From positions 12,374,001-12,438,000 of the forward strand of contig CM056561.1 of the NCBI GenBank assembly GCA_029721515.1: DNA of 64,000 nt, in the 5' to 3' direction. The stretch is from Synanceia verrucosa. Lineage: Eukaryota; Chordata; Actinopteri; Perciformes; Synanceiidae. The notes under the pieces were generated by a model. The model was not told where the DNA came from. It saw nothing but the letters and a program-made list of their open reading frames with translations, and did no database searches. The stretch's first letter is position 1. Every line of letters begins with the position of its first letter. Shown here piece by piece: positions 1 through 11,400 of this stretch. A program made the translations under genes and the position numbers.

Positions 1-247
1 TCAATGAAAAGTTCACCAAGGAAACACATTCTAGACAAAAATACTGTAAAATTCATCTTTATTGAGAACTGCTGGAAGAAGTTGATTAACTATTTTGCTG
101 TGGGAGAAAAATGAGAAGAGAATGCAAAGCAAACTGCTCCCTCTTTATTCAGACATCGTCCAACCACTTCAAATCACAAAGGAGATCAGTACATAGTACA
201 ACCACTAGTGTGGTAAGAATGTCACAAATACATGTAATTTCTCCTAC
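1..247 (-). other. mthfr intron 2 (partial)
   Basis: Starts with the donor gtagga at 247-242 on the minus strand. No part of the next coding exon is seen before the window edge, and I see no repeat of note in it. Confidence 0.8.
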
Positions 248-1236
248 CTCCCCTTAATGCCATGATGTTCTTGAGGCCCAGGTGCTTTGCTTTGGCCAGG
301 TAGCCACTAATCTTTTCTTTGGTCTGGTTGCAGCAGGTCAGGTGGAGAATGCTCTCCAGGCCACAATAATTGACTGCTGTGCTGGCAATCATCATAGATG
401 AGGTTTCCTTGTCTGAGCCTGGGTCCCCTGCTGGATGCCAGGTAATGTCAATGAACAGAGGTCCTCCGGCACCCATTCGGTCAAATCTGAAGAAAAATGA
501 CATGCTCAAAACAGCTGTAATGAGTGGCTGTGATAATGCCATGTTGATGAACTATGAGGCTGATCTTCATACTTTCAGTCATCCTCTTTTAAAATCAACA
601 TTACTTTCGGATTTTAAATGACTGGGTGTAAGTCAGTTGCAAAACTGTATTATGCATTTTAGAGGTTTTGTGCTGTCCTGCGCTCCCTTGGAGGAGATTT
701 TGTAACCTCAATGTAATTTACATGGTTAAATAAAAGTTTAATAAAGGTAAATAAATAAAAATGAATAAAAAGAGCTAAACCTTAACATGTCTCTAAAATT
801 TTGCTGCAATGGTTACTAATAGCCTCTTGAAGATGTTTACAATGTTGAACCAGAGTGCTATGACAAAGTTTTTTTTTTTTTTTTTTAAATAGCCTAACTT
901 TCCACCAAATATATGGACTTTTCTGAGATAAGGACACCATATTTTCCGTATAAAATACCCCATGAAAGTCCAGTTTGAGTTCACATGCCTTGAAATGAGG
1001 TTGACGGCTCCACTGGCAGTGCGAGGGGGAAAGAATTCCAGTGAGAACCAGCGGTCTCCGGACTCCATCCTCCTCCGCATCTTGTCTCGCAGCCTGTCCG
1101 CTCGGTCTACGTCCAGCACCGGTGTGGAACAACGGGAGCTCTCCTTGGAGCTCTCGCCGCCGCTGTTGCTGGCCCCGCTGGAGTCGCTCTTGCATGACTG
1201 CAAAGTACCGTCCCCTCGCTGAACCTGGTTCACCAT
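248..1236 (-). CDS. mthfr: Methylenetetrahydrofolate reductase, 5' coding exons (partial)
   Basis: Cytosolic flavoenzyme that reduces 5,10-methylenetetrahydrofolate to 5-methyltetrahydrofolate with NADPH, supplying methyl groups for methionine synthesis. Two coding exons are visible on the minus strand: 1236-989 (82 codons plus 2 nt) and 486-248 (phase continues, ends 1 nt into a codon). Joined across the intron they read through the start of the TIM-barrel catalytic domain. Seen: a Ser-rich N-terminus with SSRCSTP (the Thr corresponds to the priming phosphosite Thr34 of the human enzyme), then WFSLEFFPPR with the catalytic Glu (residue 67 here), FDRMGAGGPL, WHPAGDPGSDKETSSMM and NIMALRG. Near-identity to human MTHFR makes the call secure. 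The intron at 988-487 begins with GC instead of GT. The rest of the gene (from DPIGDQW in human) lies beyond the left edge. A 5' splice acceptor at 1253-1251 implies an upstream non-coding exon. Confidence 0.96.
487..988 (-). other. mthfr intron 1, GC-AG type
   Basis: Minus-strand intron of 502 bp between the first two coding exons. The donor reads AAG|gcatgt and the acceptor ttcttcag|A. No GT donor is possible here without losing the conserved Ser-Arg-Phe-Asp junction. A run of about 17 T lies at 870-886 on the plus strand. Confidence 0.85.
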
Positions 1237-2481
1237 GATGGCAAATTATGCTGGAAAGTAAAGAATACATAACATTATTTTTTTTCTGACTATAATTTCA
1301 GATATTGAGCTATACTTTGACACATTCTCAAACAACATTAAGTTAAACAATTGACAATACTTTATAGAATAGCCTGTCTATTAAAATTAAAGTTACATTT
1401 TAGTCCTGCTTGAAGGCTTATGTACAAAATCCATCAACCACATAGGGACTCCCCACCCTTTGTCCTACCTGGTTCCTTTACAGAGCTATATGAGAGCAGA
1501 TCTGATCTCTGTAATAACAACATGCTTGTTCTCTTGGCTGTGCACAGCTAGCACGTTAGCTACGTGCATCACGAGCGATGCTAGCCCATTGGTTGCTAAT
1601 TTAAAAGGATACAGGAGAATATAATGCTAGGTTCCACCACACCAAGCTCGAAGTTAAACACAGTCAAGTTCTGTTCTCAACAATAAGTTCCTCTCCCACC
1701 TCCCTCAGCCGGTAGTCTGTATGCTGCCGGTGTTATGCCGAAGTCTGCTCCTTCTCCCAGGTTGTCTTCCATTCAAGACAGAAGATTTGGTGCTACAACA
1801 TGCTCCTAAAGGGTGGGAAACACAAAACAGATATCGCCTGCTGGTATCTGATACAAAGGGGGCACCGGCGTATTACTACAGCGTCAACGAGACTTCATTT
1901 ACCTAAATCCGTCGTTTTTTTTTTTACACACGATTACATGATTGTAACGCAGTTCACTCTATGAGTGTGTTCGCAAAAACGTTGTAAAGACGATTTACAT
2001 TTATTTTCAAACCCTGACCCGGACTCTAACATTTTTTTTTTCAAAAGAATTGCCCCTTTTCCACAAATACAAATTAATTTCCCTGCAATATCACAAATGT
2101 ACATATAAGGTAACATTTCATCAGCGATTACAGATCTATTTATACATGCTTAATACGAGTTTGTGGCGTGTTTATTGCATTATATAGGCTTCTGCGCAAT
2201 TTAGACGCAGTTTTGACTGTTTGGAATAATCGTCCGTCGTTTCATGCCGCATTAGATGTCATGGGAATATAACTTTTCAAACATATCATCAATATTATGA
2301 ACATATGTTCAAAAACCAAATAATATAATATAGATACAGATTGTGCCCATTGTTTGTTACAAAATAATCTGTTTGATGTAATAAGCAATACATACAGGTT
2401 ATTCTTACCTTTTTTTCAAACTTAGAACTTCTTGTTGCTTTTACCAAGAGGCCCTGAACGCAGCGTGACACAACAACGAAA
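1237..2481. promoter_or_regulatory. Shared upstream region of mthfr and clcn6 (head to head)
   Basis: Spacer of about 1.2 kb between the divergent start codons of mthfr (1236) and clcn6 (2482). On the minus strand ctttccag|c at about 1251 is a splice acceptor 14 nt before the mthfr ATG, so the mthfr promoter lies farther upstream, somewhere in 1300-2450. Bases 1540-1600 are the least AT-rich part and hold short palindromic motifs around gctagc and acgtgc. No TATA box or CpG island stands out. The same head-to-head arrangement exists in mammals (established); bidirectional promoter activity here is inference. Confidence 0.6.
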
Positions 2482-5400
2482 ATGGCGTGTTGTGGAAACT
2501 GTTTTTGTTGCCGATGTTGCTGCAGCGAAGGGGAGACACGGACACCCGAGGAACTGGTAAGGAAAGGTGTAACAATAGATCAAAACGTCAAAACAGGGAT
2601 TTATTGATGATTTTGCAATCAGATATTTTTCTTCTGAAATTCTCCTGAGCTGCTACTCAGTGTCCTATTCTGGCTTGCTCCACCCTGCCACCCAATGACT
2701 GTGTCATATAGCTTTTGCAAACAAGCCAGAGTTACATTAAATCCATTCACTTCATATAACATAACCGACACCGAGGCTGAATCAGACAGTCAATCCTTAC
2801 AATGTAACGTCATAACGACTCGGGGGATGTTGCCCTCTGTTTTCTCTTATGCAGAGAAATCATTTGGATCCTCTCTTTTTCATAAACCTAGTAAACCCTC
2901 CTTCACATCACTTAGACGTTTTATAGCTTATCGAATTCATGTTTCACCTCGGCTTTAATTTGACATTGCCAAAAGTCAACTTGTCATTGGTTGCTTGGGA
3001 GACTTATTGTCAGTATGCTGAATTTACTCGTAGTGTCAATCATATGACACTTTGTTAGGTGTGTCATCAACAAGATCCCTCAAAATGTGATTATAATGTG
3101 TTTTTATTTTAAAGTATTTTTAAGTGCTGTTTAAATACCAGAAAAGTATCGAAATGCTCAATAATATACACTCTACCCATATTCAGAAACTGTTTGAAAC
3201 TCGCTGTCAGGATTTCTGTCCATTTGTGATGACACAAAAATATACAATTTGTTAACCATTGCAGAGTAAACTTTATAATATGTCCCAGTTTATTTCTGAT
3301 TGCAGTGTGAGTGAGCGACAGCTGACAGGAAGTAAAGTGGACCCATTATGTTGCCTAGCAACACAATTTGTTCCATTCCATAGTGTTTCAGACAGAGTGA
3401 ATCAAGGAAAGGCTGCGTCCGAAATTCCATACTAACATGCTAAAACAATATGTGAGCAGGCACGATCTGATATCACCAAGTAATTAACAGTCCTGGACAA
3501 CTAACACATTAGTCCTGGACCACTAACCCTAATCCTAAAAACTTTGATATTTGTCCAGGACTGTTAAATACTTGGTGATATCAGATCATCCATGTGAGCA
3601 GCAGGGGTTGTAGTTGATTCTGGTGGTCTGTCCTGGGACCATGGTCTCTGGCAGGGACCAGTGGTCACAACCACTATGCGTGCTAGAGTAACTTTTTGCG
3701 ACCAGCTCATCAGTCAGTGTGTTTACATACTTAAGTTGGACTATCCTATTATTTTTTTTTTTGGGGGGGTCAACTGCAATTGTGCTAATATATATGTCAG
3801 TGAATAAACCGAATCATTGGTCGAAAGCATGTTATGCCTGGTTTATGCTTCTGTGTCGCGGCGACGGCGTAGCTACGGCGTAGACCCGACGCCATCGTTG
3901 AGCATTCGAAGCTCTGTGTCGAGGAAGGCGTTGAACTACAATTCACCGCCAAGCTGCTACGGGGGTGTGTCTGTGTCTTTGTGTGGCTTCTGGGGGCTCA
4001 TATCGCATTCCTTGGTTTTCTTCCGACAGTAAACAATGACAACTGAGATGGAGCGGGTGTTTCTGGAGATGGAGCTCATAAAATTGAAAAAGAAATGCTG
4101 TTACTACAAATGTTGACGCACAGAAGACGTTTGCGGAGGTGGTCTGTCCGACCATTCCGTACCGCTCGTGCCGCTCCGCTAACAGCAGTGTTGTTGAGCT
4201 GTTGACCGGAAAAGCAACCGCCGGAAATTACCTTCTGAGCGGACCAATCACAGTCCTTGCCGTTCGCGTCTCAACGCGTTGACGCGACGCGTAGTCAGTA
4301 TTTTTTGGAGGTGAGCGTCGCGGCGCAGAAGCATAAACCAGGCTTTATACCCCATTACGATAGGTGGCGCTGTACCCATTTCAGCTAGTGGTGGTGATAG
4401 AAACACTTCCGCTTGACCACGGACAACATGTTTCACCTTTCAAACGGTGTATTCCATGTCTTCATAGCCTTACCGGGTGTTTTACAATCCAGCGGTATAG
4501 ATGGGCTTCAACCATTACTGTTTACATTCGCAGCCAGGGTTTGGACCCGGAAGTGATTATTGAGGAAAGACGCCGCTGCCGAATGACACACCGAATGAAA
4601 TAGCAAGCATGCGCAGAACACAAAGTCTAATTCACTGTATACATACATGCATGCATGCCTTGTGCGACTAACAACCGAGTTATCTCGGAGTCTTAATCCG
4701 ACTGCAATTGTCCAATTTGTAGTCAAAGGTGTATACATGAAAATAGTAACTCAATCTTAGTTGGGTTAAGCCAATAAATTGGATTATTACACTCTCTAAT
4801 GTAAATGCACTGAGTGGTAATGACCAGTTGCTCTGTGGCATGTACTAGTGGTTTCTGGCACGGACCAGTGGTCACAACCACTAGGGGTGCTACAGACACT
4901 GGTCATGACCAGGTCCTCAGCGATCTGTCCTGTGGTCCCTGTGGTCTGTGAAGTGGTTTTAGTATTTCCTCCTCTTTCTGGTCATTTTGGCAGCACTGTT
5001 AGCTGGATAAATGTCAGAGAACATAATATTTTGTTTCTATAATGCACTATATTAGATATATTGTGATTACTGTTGTTATTATTATTGATTATGAAGATCC
5101 GTCTTTTGTCTATATAATGCACTATATCAGATATATTGTGATTATTATTGATAATAGCATTGATTATGAAGATCCGTGTGGTCAGGACCAGCTGGTTTCT
5201 GGCACAAAGAGCACTAAAATGACTGGTCCTGACCACCTCCTCTGTGATCTGTTCTGTTGTTTGGACCAGCTGGGTGATCTGAGGAGTGTTTGCTTGTTTG
5301 TAGGCCTACTTGGATCAATATATACTAAGTATTAGTACTTTGTTGCAGAAAGAAGGAAAAAGTATAGTAAAGTACTAGTATAACCTTTAGTATTAAAGTA

Positions 5401-8400
5401 TAAGTTTAAGTTATAGTATTAATGTATTTAGTCTTAAACTTTCTTTATACTTTTTATTATGTGCCAAGTATACTTCATACTATTCTTCAGTTTGAAAAAT
5501 CCAGTATATAAAAAGTAAATTTCAACTTCTGCCTCAGTTTTAGTATAAAATAAGTAAACGTAGTGATCCTGTGGTTCATTTAGGAACAACAACAGAGACT
5601 ATAACTAAGAACACGTAGAGAATCATAACAGAAAAACACAGTATCATGTTGGAATTAAAAACATCTCATCTATCAGACACAGCTCCGGCCTCAGTAACAA
5701 ACGAAAAACCGTAGCATGTGTGGAGGTTAAAGATGTGTTGAACATGGCTGAGGCTCCTTTTGAATGCCGGACCCCTTAGCAGCTCCAAGAGCACAGCTTT
5801 AGGGAGTCTAAAGGCTGGTTATAGCCAGTCATCATCATGGGCCAGCAAGTCTTGTTGGTCCTGGATCAGCCACTCCCTCCTCATCCTCCCCGCAGCATCT
5901 CCGTTGTTGTGCGCAAGATCAGCAGCCCATTCTGTTCCTTTACGCACAGGAGGACTCGGAGCGATATTTATTAAATTGCAGCACACAGAAGTGTGCTTCA
6001 TCACATCTTGATGACAGCAATCATAAATTATTGGCATTTGGTTTGATGGCGTGCTGTATTTAGTGAGTGAGGATCATTACAGTTTGAAGCAGCAAAGACC
6101 AAATGTGGAAGATGAATCCATGACATTTGTAATTACAGTAAATAGTGGTTCATGATATACGAACACATTAAATAAGAAGAGAGACTGGTAAAGGACGATG
6201 GTTTTCACATTGGCTTCACCTCAGCAGGGCACTAAATTACACTTATACAGGCTCAGTGTTTTGTGTACTAGGTAATTGTACTTGTATTTTAATATTTACA
6301 TTTCTATTAATAATAGTGAAAAATAACATTGGATAGACAAATGATTATGGCTTCTCACATTTAGGCTATTCTGCTAAAAGTGAGAAAGGGGAAAAGTTGT
6401 ATAAAAAATAATACAAACAAACAAACACTCCACAGATTACTCAACTGGTCCAACTAACAGCACAGATCACAGAGGAGGTGGTCAGGACCAGGCATTTTAG
6501 TGCCCTTTGTGCCAGTAAGAGGCTGGTCATGATGACCGCTGTGCCACTGGTCGTGACCGATGTCTTTAGTGCATGTAGTGGTTGTGACCACATGTCCGTG
6601 CCAGAGACCAGCTGGTCCTGACCGCACGGATCTTCATAATCAATACTATTATCAATAATAATCATAATATATCTGATATAGTGCATTATATAGACAAAAG
6701 ATTATGATCACTGATTCTCTGACATTTATCCAACTAACAGTGCTGCCAAAATGACCGGAAAGTGGAGGAAATACTAAAGCCGCTTGACAGCCCACAGGGA
6801 CCACAGGACAGACCACTGGTGGTCTCTGGCACGGACCAGTGGTCACAACCACTAGGGGCGCTAAAGCAACTGGTCTGTGCCAGACACCACTGGTCCCAGG
6901 ATAGACCACAGAATTGGCTACAACCCCCTCTCCCGTGATAAAAACAACAACAACACAACGTACAATGGCTTAATTAATTAATTATTGTGTGGCTTCTTAT
7001 CGGATGCATATTAAGGATGTATTATTAGATTATTATTATAATGCGGATTGCCGGTAGAGGTGAGATTGGCACAACCATGGTTACGCTTTTCCAATCCAAC
7101 CGGCAAAAGGCTGTCTTCCCAAGCAGTGCATCGGAAAAGATGCATGCTAAATTTATTCACTCAAAAGTATGTTGAATGATAGTAGACACTGAGTATGTGT
7201 ATAGTATGGAATTTCGGACACAACCTCAGACAAACTATAGATTTATTGAACATTACAGTAGGTAAACATGTTATATTAAAAGCATAAAATACATGTATCA
7301 ACCTGAAAATGAGCACAACATGGGTTCTTTACGTTACTGAATTCTCAGTCTTCTTCTAACCAAGCAATAATGGTTGCTTGCTTAGTTGCTATCCGTATGC
7401 TTTGCAGCCCTCTGGTCCCTTAGACCCTCAGTATTATGATTGTATTAGGGGCCTCTCGGTGCTCCTGTCAATCATGGACCCCTGGAATCCATTCTGATAC
7501 GTATCTTTGAGCATTTTTAGTGGTTATACGCTAATTCGGGACATTTTCTAGTGGATATACAGCATATACCTGCGTATCACGTAGACTAACCTGTACAGAA
7601 TATGACCAGCAATAAAAGTAATATGTGCAGAGTCTGCTTGTTCTGAATTAAATACAGTTCAGCTCATGGTTTAATTTCTTGTGAGCCATCAGTGTAATCT
7701 AATAATTAAATGATATTATTGGTACAATATTCCTCTTTTTTCCTCAAGACAATCCTTGGAGAAATCCGAGATGAAGAAGATGAGATTCTACCGAGAAAAG
7801 ATTATGAGGTAAGAAACTCACCATTTGGAGAAAAATCTTCACAATGATGAGTTAATGCTGCCTGTGGTTCAGATGATTAAATGGATGTCTGACCTAGATA
7901 ATAGTCACACTGTATTTGTTTTGGCTTTAACAGAGCTTGGATTATGACCGCTGCATCAGCGAGCCCTATGTGGAGGTTCTGGAGGGGATGAACGTTAAGG
8001 TGAGACAAGTTAAAAGTGTCTTTTATTTGAGTCATTGCTCAGATACATATATGGAGCATGCAGATGGAGTTTGATTTGTCTTTGGGGCGGCAGTAGCTCA
8101 GTCTGTAATGACTTGGGCTGGGAATCGGAGGTTCGCCAGTTCAAGTCCAGGTCGGACCAAAAAATGTGGAGAGTGGACTGGTAGCTGGAGAGGTGCCAGT
8201 ACCTCTTCCTGGGCACTGCCGAGGTGCCCTTGAGCAAGGCACCGAACCCCCAACTGCTCGGGGCGCCTGGATAAGGGGCAGCCCCCTCACTCTGACACCT
8301 CTCCTCCAATGCATGTGCATGTGTTTGTTTCATGACTTGTGTGTGTAATGTGCAACTGAAAAAAAAAGTTACTAATAGAGTGAAAAAATGTAATTTCCCC

Positions 8401-11400
8401 TTGAGGGATTAATAAAGGATTTCTTCTTCTTCTCTTAACCTTATCAAACCTCCAGCTGGAGCAATCTTAAGCGCCTCTCAATATTAGACCTGGTGTTCCA
8501 CAGCAATTTTAGGGCTAATTTAAGGCTTACATAACTGGGCTTGCCTAATGTTAGTAAACTGGCTTGTAATTATGGACATCACCACTAGTTTCTTTCATTC
8601 TTACAGAAAACCAGACTGCTATTTTTAACATTGAAAACATTAAGCCACTAGGTGTCACAGGAATCATTAGTTTTGAAAAAGGATTTGTCTACATTTCATG
8701 TGTAGTCAGAGAACTCATAGTTGTTGTCATAGTTCTGAAACATACTTAAGTAAGCATACTACCAGAGTAGTTTTCACTACTCCATTAAATAATGTAGCTC
8801 TTAAAAACCCCAAACTAAAACAATTTCATTTGGTTAAAATTGAAAATTTAATTTATTTCCTTATTAAAAATAGCAAGTTTAATTGCCAATTTGAAATGTG
8901 TTACGTCAAATCTTTTTATAATCATTTTTTTCCATTAGAAAGCCAGAAAATATGAAGCAATACGATGGATGATGATGTTTGCTATCGGAGTTACAGTGGG
9001 TCTGGTATGTGCAATTTGATTTTCTTTACAAGATTCCAGCATGTTGCAGATTAACAGGAGTGTTGTTTTCATGTCTCTTTCAGGTGGGGCTGTTTGTGGA
9101 TTTCTTTGTGCGCCTCTTCAGCAAAATCAAATTTACTGTGGTTGGTGATTGTATCCTTTCAATTAGATTCTACAACAGATGAATGCAGTCTGCCATTAGT
9201 GAAGATTGATCGACAGACGCTTTTAAGAAAATGGTACTGAAAGTACTGTTTTGTATGCCATCTATGACATAATATTACAAAATACAAATACAGTATTGGT
9301 CTATCAGGAAAAAGATCATAATATTACATAAGAGTAAAGCACAATTTAAAGTCTGTTTAAAGAATTTGTATGTTGAAAGTTGAAATCTTTCAAAAAATAA
9401 AGTTATTTATAGATAAACCTTTAGTAATTCCATAGTGGGGAAATTTAGAAAGTTGTGTATGTTCTCCAATTATTACAACCTTTTGTTGTTACACACCAAC
9501 ATGACTTTGACATGATTTTACTTTCTAAGGAAAGATATCTCAGTGAACTTTTTGCTCAAATTATTTAAACTTAAATCTCTGTGTTTCTTTACCAGGGCAG
9601 TCAGTCATATACAATACATTTTAACTGGTCTCCTTTTGTGATCAAAGTGGTGTTTCTTTGCACAGTTATTAGTACCTGATATCAGTCAAAAGCCTTTATT
9701 GTCATTATGACAGTGCATACTACAAAATTAGAAGTGCCGTTCCACGTGGTGCTTAGTGCAATGTAAAAAGAAAATAGTCAAGATTAAAAGTAAAATAGAA
9801 AAACATAAGTAACTTTTTGTAAAGAATAAAGATAGCCTTTACAATGTAAGGCGCAGTTTTTGCTATAGAAAATTATTGCACATTTATTTATGTATATTAT
9901 ATACAGAATAATATATTGTAATATTTTTTTTGTTTCTCAACATAAAATCCCTACCAATATTTTTTTCATCATCCTTCATTCATTGCAGTATGTTCTGACA
10001 ATTAACCTATAGAAAGCTGCTTTAAAAAATTCATTGACTAAATAAGCTGTTTGCCCCACAATAGTAACATAACTCTGGCAACAATAGAAGCAGACATTGC
10101 AGGTCACTCAGATGAATGGATGGTTTTAGTTCTGAAGAGACAGGAATATCATCTTTGTTGCTGGTTATTCCACCTTAGTTGATTTCTTCCAGCCATAGAG
10201 CAGTGCAGCGACAAAGGCTGTCTCACTCTGTCTCTGCTGGAGCTCCTGGCGTTCAACATGACCTTTGTCTTCATTGCTAGCGTGCTCGTCCTCATTGAGG
10301 TAAGACAAAGTTCTTTTCTGCTCGCAGGAGAATTAGCCACTGGTGACAAACACCCGACATGAAAAATAATGAGTCACACATAAACAGGTGTTTCTTTTCC
10401 TAAAACATTCCAGACTATTAAAGGTGGTAAATATTGTTACACCACAGTATATTGTTGTCACTCACAGGAACTTTTATAGGCCATTTCTCCCTGGTATCAA
10501 TAAATTGTGAAATGTTTTTCCATTTTGTGATACTAGAGAATACACTTAACCTGTAGAACATGCTATGTTTTTGGTGTCCTATCCAGCCAATAGCTGCAGG
10601 TTCAGGGATCCCAGAAATCAAAAGCTACTTGAACGGAGTGAAGATTCCAGGAATCGTCCGGCTGAAAACTTTTCTCTGCAAAGCTACTGGAGTCCTGTTC
10701 AGTGTAGCTGGAGGTAAAATGTAACTATAAGTGGCTGACTGATACTTTTTACCCCAAAGCACACCAAAGTCTAAAATGCAAGTATCATTTATCAGGATAT
10801 GATGAAGAGGAAATAAAGATAGAGTGACTTATCATTATGTAGGGATGATGAGTCGTATGAGTGATGAGCAGGTGGAAGGACAGTACCTCTGTGTGTGTCC
10901 ACTCAGGTCTGTTTGTGGGGAAAGAAGGTCCGATGATACACAGTGGAGCCATTGTGGGAGCTGGCCTTCCTCAGGTACATTGCCACACATATTGAGTACT
11001 GATATACAGATTGTATATGCATACAGTATATACACTATAACTGTTATCCATTTAATATACCACAAACCAGGGTTGTAATTTTATTAAGGTTCTGTAATGA
11101 ACCACTGTATAAAGGTTAAGAATTTATTAACCTTAATAACCATTGTTCTTGCTTTAGATCCAGTACCTACAAATAGCATTAATTGTGTATATTGAACTGC
11201 TAGTAAATGTATCTTAGTAAATCAACAAAAAAGGCTTGTAAAGGTATAACAATGATATAATGGGAAAGTTAAAAGTAATAAATGTGTTGATGCTATTATA
11301 AAAAACTAAAAGACACTCATAATGTCTATTACTATTTACTCTTACAATAAACATGTTTATAATACTCTTATTAATATATAGTTTTATAACTTACACAGTA

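Larger units (their letters stand above)
3411..7225. mobile_element. Composite DNA-transposon-like element with terminal inverted repeats, non-autonomous
   Basis: The left end (3411) ggctgcgtccgaaattccat and the right end (7225, read on the minus strand) ggttgtgtccgaaattccat form about 24-bp terminal inverted repeats. Inside are long imperfect inverted arms (about 4920-5262 against about 6461-6825), rich in ctggtc/gaccag motifs, plus a 510-bp Harbinger element and a 124-bp hairpin. No transposase ORF is visible. I could not identify a clear target-site duplication, so the superfamily is undecided. It may be one large foldback element or two related copies inserted close together. Confidence 0.6.
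2557..7748 (+). other. clcn6 intron 1 (5.2 kb)
   Basis: Bases 2557-3410 show nothing recognisable apart from AT-rich unique-looking sequence. Bases 3411-7225 are a composite terminal-inverted-repeat element (described separately), and 7226-7748 is again plain sequence ending in the acceptor cctcaag|a. Confidence 0.85.

Noticed and set aside
793..988. Continuation of the mthfr ORF past the exon 1 donor (to 793 on the minus strand)
   Set aside because: Beyond 989 the translation loses all MTHFR similarity and becomes Lys-rich; the next real exon (FDRMGAGG) fits in phase through the GC donor.
8085..8160. A tRNA gene in clcn6 intron 3
   Set aside because: The A and B boxes are those of a SINE head: the acceptor stem cannot close and a SINE body with a (ctt)n tail follows.
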